Of a DNA stretch of 64,000 bases, positions 59,175 to 64,000 are shown one piece after another. The notes under the pieces were generated by a model. It did not search any database. It worked only from the letters and a program-made list of their open reading frames with translations, and was not told the origin of the DNA. The stretch is from the NCBI GenBank assembly GCA_964609825.1, contig CAZSSH010000004.1, positions 434,001 through 498,000 on the forward strand, in the 5' to 3' direction. Each line of letters begins with the position of its first letter. Position 1 is the stretch's first letter. Source of the DNA: CAZSSH01 sp964609825. GTDB lineage: Bacteria > Verrucomicrobiota > Lentisphaeria > Victivallales > Victivallaceae. Position numbers and translations under genes: made by a program.

Positions 59175-62100
59175 TTTGACCAACCTTATTTTGATGAAAC
59201 AACATGTATATGACCGGGATCAGCACCATGGTAAACAGGGTGCTCGCAATCAAGCCAAAGATCAGCGCCCACGCGAGCCCGGAGAAAATAGGGTCCAACG
59301 TAATCGGCCACGCCCCCATCAAGGTAGTGACGGCAGTGAGCATGATAGGGCGAAACCGCACCGCGCCTGACTGCAAAATCGCCTGTTTGGTCGGCAAACC
59401 CGCTGACTCGCTCTCCTGAATAAACTCCAAAAGTACAATGCTGTTGCGAATGACGATCCCTCCCAGCGCAATCATCCCGATCATCCCGGTGGCGGTAAAA
59501 AAGACCGGCGAAAGGAAGTTTTCGACCGTGCCGGCCCCAAAGATGTTGAGAAGATAAAATCCGGGCGCGATGCCGATCACGGTCAGTGGAATGGCGCACA
59601 TCATAATGAGCGAAATGACGATGTTGCGCGTTTGGATAATGAGCAACAGCAAAATTCCCAGGAGCGCCACGCCAAAGGCGATGCCGAGATCGCGAAAAAC
59701 GCGCAATGTGATTTCCCACTCGCCTTCGCCCGCCCAGTTGAGCCGGATATTTGGGGGCACCGGCTCCAGACGCAAGGTGTGATAGATCATTGACAAGATC
59801 ATTTCTCCGGGGGCGCGCCCGACGCTTTCGGCAGTGACAAAGACCACCGGCTGCAAATTTTTGTGCATGATCGGCATCTCCGCGGGAGCTTTCTCAAAAT
59901 TGCCGAGTTCGCCCAGCTGCACGGTGCCGTTTTGACCCTTGACGTTAAGCAGTTTGAGCCGCTCAATGGCGTTGCGGTCATGATAGGGGAGGCGGATTTG
60001 TATGTTTAACCCCTGCCGCTCGGCCTCGTCGCGCAAGTTTCCGGCAAAAAGCCCGCCCACCGCCGCCTGCAAAGTATCGGTGATGTCTTTGGCGGTGATG
60101 CCGTTGACCGAGGCTTTTTCTTTGTTGACAACATAGATCAGCCGGGGCGGTGAAATTTGCTGCATGATATCGATTTCACGGAAATGCTCGGGATCATTTT
60201 TTTGGAGCTTTTGCTGCAACGTTTGTCCGGCGGCCAGCAGCTGGTCGTAGGAGGTTGCGCCGTTGCCGTATACTTCGACGGTGACGGTGGCGAGCACCGG
60301 CGGGCCCGGCGGGACCTCAATGATATTGATCGCGGCGCCATATTTTTTGGCCAGTTTTTCCAGAGAATCGCGGACCCGGAGCGCAAACTCATGCGATGGC
60401 ATCGCCCGGTCGCTCTTGGCAAACAAATTGACCCGGATGTCGGCTTGATTGGGCTCGTTGCGCATGCGGTAATGGCGCACCAAACCGTTGAAATCAATCG
60501 GGGAGGCAATGCCGATATAGCTTTGGAAGTCTTTGACCTCGTTTTGTTTTTGCAAATATTGCTCAACTTCGGCAACCGCGCGCGAAGTGTCCTCCAGCGT
60601 GGCGTCATGGGGAAGCTTGAGCAAAATTTGAAACTCGTCACGGTTGTCAAAGGGGAGCATTTTTAACGGTACTTTAAAGAGCATCAGCCCCGCCGAGGCG
60701 ATGACCAGCACGATCACTGCGGCGATCAAAAGCCACGCGTTGCGGGGAGTGAGGAAGGGCATCATGATTTTGGCGTAGAGCTTTTTGACCCACTCGGGAG
60801 CGCCATCCGAACCGGCCTTAAGCTCGCCCGCGCGTTTCCGGAGCATCCGATAGGCCATGTAGGGGACAAAGGTAAGCGCGCACACGGTCGAAAACGTGAC
60901 GGTCAAAGGGACATTGATCGCCATCGGCGCCATGTAGGGCCCCATCATCCCGGTGATGAAAAACATCGGCGTAAAAGAAACGATCACCGCCAAGGTTGAG
61001 AGAATCACCGGCGGCAAGACTTCCTTTACGGCATCCAGTGTCGCCTCAAACGGGCTCTTTTTGCCCATGCGGATGTGGCGCTGGATGTTGTCCACGTTGG
61101 TGATTGGGTCATCGACCACCAGCCCGAGGCTCAAAATGAGGGCAAACAAAGTGACGCGGTTGAGCGTATAGCCAAAGACGTAATTGGTGAATAAGGCGAG
61201 GGCGAAACTCACCGGCACCGATGCCCCCACGATCAAACTCTCCCGCCAGCCCATGGTCATGGCGATCAAAAGAACTACGGTAAGGATGGCAAACATCATC
61301 CCGGTCACCAGGCCGTCGACGCGCAAATCGGCCGACGCCCCCTGATTGCGGGTAACGGTGAGCTCGACATCGGCGGGCAAAATGGACTGGCGGAGCTTTT
61401 CCGCCGTGTTGACAATGGTTTGCGACAAGGTGACCGCATTGACCCCGGCTTTTTTGCTGAAAGCGATGGTGACGGCGGTTTGGCCGTTGTGCCGGACGTA
61501 ATTTTCGGCCTCGGCGGCATCATCCTTGACCTGCGCCAAGTCGCCGACACGAACGATTTTGTTGTTTTGAGCGCTGACAATGATGTTTTCGATAGCTTTG
61601 GCGTCTGGGAGGTTGGGGTCGGTCATCAAAACGAGTTCGCGCCCGCCGTCAACGATTAAACCGGCGTTGCCCGCCATATTGGCATTGGCAATCGCCTGAT
61701 TGAGGTCAAAAAGGGTAAGTTTGCGGGCATTGAGACTCTCAATAGAGGGCTCGATGCGGATTTGCCGGGAATAGCCGCCGATGATCTGTGTTCCGGAGAT
61801 ATCGGCAATCGAGTCCATCCTCGCCGCCAGCTCTTCGGCATAGCGTCGCAATTGGTGGCCGTCGCGTGTCTTTGAGGTTAACGTCATGGTCACAATCGGG
61901 ACATCGTTGATGCTCACCGGGACAATGCGCCAGGCGGCGACTCCGTCGGGGATGATGTTGATGTTTTCGTTGATTTTATCGCGCAAGCGCACCATCGCGC
62001 GGTCGCGGTCCTCTCCGACATAAAAGCGGACGGTGACCATTGATTTATCACGGCTGCTTGAGGAGTAAACATGCTCGACCCCGTCCAGCTGCCACAAAAT

Positions 62101-62310
62101 CCGCTCCAGAGGGCGGGTAACCAGCTCTTCGACTTCGCGCGGCGAGTGCCCCGGAAAAGACACCTCGACATCCGCCATCGGGACGATGATCTGCGGGTCC
62201 TCCTCGCGCGGGGTAAACCACAAGGCCGCCGCGCCCAAAAGCATGGCCGCCGCAATCAGCATGACGGAAAACGGGCCGTCCAAAAAGAATTTGACAATCC
62301 GCATTACCAT
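59164..62310 (-). CDS. RND-family efflux pump permease
   Basis: A 1048-residue inner-membrane proton-driven pump of the AcrB/HAE superfamily. Twelve helices are split by two large periplasmic loops. Family blocks include WFTPREEDPQIIVPMADVEV, VEELVTRPLERILWQLDGVE, SLGLVVDDPITNVDNI (proton-relay Asp pair near residue 399) and GMIGMIALGGIVIRNSIVLL. The VDDPITNVDN variant and overall pattern are of the HAE1-like branch lacking heavy-metal CzcA signatures. AGGAA precedes the ATG at 62310. A terminator-like hairpin lies just upstream, so pump expression may depend on read-through. Confidence 0.92.
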   Translation of the reverse strand: MVMRIVKFFLDGPFSVMLIAAAMLLGAAALWFTPREEDPQIIVPMADVEVSFPGHSPREVEELVTRPLERILWQLDGVEHVYSSSSRDKSMVTVRFYVGEDRDRAMVRLRDKINENINIIPDGVAAWRIVPVSINDVPIVTMTLTSKTRDGHQLRRYAEELAARMDSIADISGTQIIGGYSRQIRIEPSIESLNARKLTLFDLNQAIANANMAGNAGLIVDGGRELVLMTDPNLPDAKAIENIIVSAQNNKIVRVGDLAQVKDDAAEAENYVRHNGQTAVTIAFSKKAGVNAVTLSQTIVNTAEKLRQSILPADVELTVTRNQGASADLRVDGLVTGMMFAILTVVLLIAMTMGWRESLIVGASVPVSFALALFTNYVFGYTLNRVTLFALILSLGLVVDDPITNVDNIQRHIRMGKKSPFEATLDAVKEVLPPVILSTLAVIVSFTPMFFITGMMGPYMAPMAINVPLTVTFSTVCALTFVPYMAYRMLRKRAGELKAGSDGAPEWVKKLYAKIMMPFLTPRNAWLLIAAVIVLVIASAGLMLFKVPLKMLPFDNRDEFQILLKLPHDATLEDTSRAVAEVEQYLQKQNEVKDFQSYIGIASPIDFNGLVRHYRMRNEPNQADIRVNLFAKSDRAMPSHEFALRVRDSLEKLAKKYGAAINIIEVPPGPPVLATVTVEVYGNGATSYDQLLAAGQTLQQKLQKNDPEHFREIDIMQQISPPRLIYVVNKEKASVNGITAKDITDTLQAAVGGLFAGNLRDEAERQGLNIQIRLPYHDRNAIERLKLLNVKGQNGTVQLGELGNFEKAPAEMPIMHKNLQPVVFVTAESVGRAPGEMILSMIYHTLRLEPVPPNIRLNWAGEGEWEITLRVFRDLGIAFGVALLGILLLLIIQTRNIVISLIMMCAIPLTVIGIAPGFYLLNIFGAGTVENFLSPVFFTATGMIGMIALGGIVIRNSIVLLEFIQESESAGLPTKQAILQSGAVRFRPIMLTAVTTLMGAWPITLDPIFSGLAWALIFGLIASTLFTMVLIPVIYMLFHQNKVGQNEA

Positions 62311-62336
62311 AAAATTGTTCCTGATTTGGAACCCTC

Positions 62337-62364
62337 AAAAACCGCCCGGCGCAATTCCGGGCGG
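62337..62364 (-). terminator. Terminator/attenuator between the fusion oxidoreductase and the pump
   Basis: CCGCCCGG (62342-62349) pairs perfectly with CCGGGCGG (62357-62364); on the minus strand five T residues follow (62341-62337). It is 7 bases beyond the upstream stop and about 27 bases before the pump start. Confidence 0.7.
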
Positions 62365-62370
62365 CGGGTC

Positions 62371-64000
62371 TTAGATGAATAATGTGTGATTACTGTTGCG
62401 CGCGATTTCGGCAAAGCTGGCGACACCGACAACTTCGTCAATATCGATCAACTCCTCGCGCTTGAGCCCCATCACATTCATCGCCATCTCACAGGCGACA
62501 AATTTGACGTTTAGTTCGCGCGCCTGCTGCAACAACTCCGGCAAGGTCGGCACATTTTGCTGCGCCATGACTTGCTTCATCATCAGTGTGCCCATGCCGA
62601 GCATATTCATTTTGGACAAGGCCAGCTTGGTCACCCCTTTGGGGAGCATCCAGCCGAACATGTGGTCCATCAGCTTTTTGCGGACGACCGGCCCCGGATT
62701 TTTGCGCAGTACGCTTAACCCCCAAAAGGTGAAAAAGATGGTGACGGGCATCCCCGCCGCGGCCATGCCGCAGCTGACAATCAAGGCCGCCATGGCTTTG
62801 TCAAGATCGTTGCTGAAGAGGATGATTGCCGCACCGTCTTTGGCGGGGGCTATCGCCGCGGCGGCCGGAGCTGCCGCGACGCAGGCGGCGGGTTTGCGGA
62901 TGATGGCTTCCAAGTGGTCCTCCTTGTTGTCGAGAGACAACAGATCAAGGTGATTTGATTTTAAGTAATTGACGAGATCCGGCTCAAAACCGGACTGGGC
63001 AAGCAATTTCAACTCGCCGTTGACCGGGAGCTCTTTGATGGTTTTGGCGAGCCGCACCACCGGGCCGGGGCAGGAGAGGGTGCGGACATCCAGCACCGGG
63101 CACTCGGTCGCGGCGGCAACTTTAATCGGGGCGTGGCAAGCGGGCGGCTCTTTGATCTCGGCATGAAAGGCCTGATAGGTCAACATGCCGCCCGATAAAT
63201 TACCGCAACGGTAATTTTTTTGTTTCAAAATCCGTTCGGCCACATAGCCGCGCAGGCCGACCCGGCAAAAGATGACGATAAACTTATTGGCATCGATCTC
63301 GGCCAAACGGTCGCGCAATTGTCCCAAGGGGATGTTGACCGCCCCGGGAATGGTGCCTTGCTCATACTCCTCAACCTCGCGGACGTCGACGAGCTGGGCA
63401 TCGGCAGGAATGGCATCAACGTAGACGGGGGAGGACAAGTTTTTTAAAATATTTTCGCCGATCATCCCCAAAAAGTTGACGGGGTCTTTGGCTGAGTTAT
63501 ATGGTGGTGCATAGCAAAGCTCGAGTTCGGCAAGGTCGGTGACGGTTTTGCCGCAGCGCATGGCGGTGGCAATCACGTCAATGCGTTTGTCGACTCCTTT
63601 GACCCCGACCGCCTGAGCGCCAAATATTTTGCCGTCTTTGCCGAAAAGGATTTTGAGGTGCATCATTGTGCCGCCGGGGTAATATGAGGCGTTGCTCCCC
63701 GGGTGGGTGTAGATTTTGTAATAATCGGTAGTAATGGTTTTGAGGCGCTTCTCGTTGTAGCCCACGCTGGCGGCGGCAAGTTTACCGATCTTGATCACCG
63801 AGGCTCCCAATGTGCCGTGATAGCTTTGCATTTTACCCGTGAGGTTGTCGGCGGCGATCCGCCCCTGTTTGTTGGCTGGTCCGGCGAGCGCGATCGCGGT
63901 TTGGCCGCCGAAAATTGGGTCAAGTACTTCAATGACGTCCCCGGCGGCATAAATATCGGGGTCTTTGGTTTGTAAATGATCATTGACCTTGATGTGACCG
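62371..64000 (-). CDS. CoA-disulfide reductase-rhodanese-TusA-DsrE fusion, 5' end outside window
   Basis: The frame stays open to the window edge, so at least 543 residues are present and the FAD/NAD-binding N-terminus is missing. In order: end of the FAD domain (DPDIYAAGDVIEV, ALAGPANKQGRIAADNLTG), dimerisation domain, rhodanese domain (VDVREVEEYEQGTIPGAVNI, active Cys in VIFCRVGLRG), a TusA-like domain with CPGP (LDVRTLSCPGPVVRLAKTIK), and a DsrE/DsrF-like domain (IILFSNDLDKAMAAL, FVACEMAMNVMG). Such fusions reduce CoA disulfides or polysulfides and pass sulfane sulfur between cysteines. It lies upstream of the RND pump and the ArsR gene. Confidence 0.88.
   Translation of the reverse strand, partial: GHIKVNDHLQTKDPDIYAAGDVIEVLDPIFGGQTAIALAGPANKQGRIAADNLTGKMQSYHGTLGASVIKIGKLAAASVGYNEKRLKTITTDYYKIYTHPGSNASYYPGGTMMHLKILFGKDGKIFGAQAVGVKGVDKRIDVIATAMRCGKTVTDLAELELCYAPPYNSAKDPVNFLGMIGENILKNLSSPVYVDAIPADAQLVDVREVEEYEQGTIPGAVNIPLGQLRDRLAEIDANKFIVIFCRVGLRGYVAERILKQKNYRCGNLSGGMLTYQAFHAEIKEPPACHAPIKVAAATECPVLDVRTLSCPGPVVRLAKTIKELPVNGELKLLAQSGFEPDLVNYLKSNHLDLLSLDNKEDHLEAIIRKPAACVAAAPAAAAIAPAKDGAAIILFSNDLDKAMAALIVSCGMAAAGMPVTIFFTFWGLSVLRKNPGPVVRKKLMDHMFGWMLPKGVTKLALSKMNMLGMGTLMMKQVMAQQNVPTLPELLQQARELNVKFVACEMAMNVMGLKREELIDIDEVVGVASFAEIARNSNHTLFI

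Noticed and set aside
1..64000. Mobile element, prophage, CRISPR array or rRNA operon
   Set aside because: No transposase, integrase, terminal repeat, regularly spaced repeat or rRNA sequence was seen; the single tRNA is not flanked by an integrase or duplicated end.

Overview
The window (about 55% GC by eye, dense coding, no insertion sequences, CRISPR arrays or rRNA) looks like a chromosomal segment of a Lentisphaerae (Victivallales-like) bacterium. This is an inference. It rests on stand-alone pseudopilin-like proteins beginning FTLIELLVVIAIIAILA and ending that helix in MLLPALNKAR, on many secreted glycoside hydrolases of rare families (GH29, GH172/DUF2961, GH31, GH2, GH123-like/DUF4091, GHL6-like) scattered among housekeeping genes, and on a GTP-type PEP carboxykinase. 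A WaaP-type heptose kinase, an RND pump, lipoproteins and RseP show a Gram-negative envelope.

Layout. 1-9.7 kb: the tail of an unrecognised protein; a fucosidase divergent from a GH172 enzyme with a decayed gene remnant between them; an esterase-waaP pair; a convergent pair made of a poly-serine protein and a Stealth-like transferase; and a CorA-type transporter behind a long leader. 9.7-16.9 kb: a GH31 glucosidase followed by four exported proteins (lipoprotein, LPP20/CsgG-like proteins, YcfL), closed by a strong terminator. 16.9-21.9 kb: a tightly overlapping minus-strand operon of GT2, pseudopilin-like protein, tatD, nudC, membrane protein and rsmG. 22-36.4 kb: valS, a sodium:solute symporter, another pseudopilin-like protein and three glycan-related secreted proteins that share modules. 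36.5-41.5 kb: rseP, ispG and a sialate O-acetylesterase. 41.5-42.7 kb: a minus-strand tRNA(CAU), a GNAT and a conserved small protein. 42.7-48.6 kb: purSL, a sigma factor, dus and serC. 48.6-55.7 kb: a GH123-like protein, a MotA/MotB-like proton-channel pair with a secreted partner, and a GHL6-like glycosidase. 55.8-64 kb: pckG, then a minus-strand cluster of ArsR regulator, RND adaptor, RND pump and a persulfide-handling fusion protein that runs off the window.

The best candidate for an undescribed system is the 50,243-53,744 cassette: a four-helix MotA/ExbB-like protein with a coiled-coil tail, a MotB-like protein with one membrane helix but no recognisable peptidoglycan-binding domain, and a 616-residue exported partner, joined by ATGA stop/start overlaps. 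Other leads are the poly-serine/Stealth-like pair, the attenuator-like corA leader, the duplicated N-terminal domain at 32.4-33.6 kb, and the sigma factor coupled to purL and dus. Promoters of the form TTGnnn-16/17-TATATT can be read in front of most transcription units.
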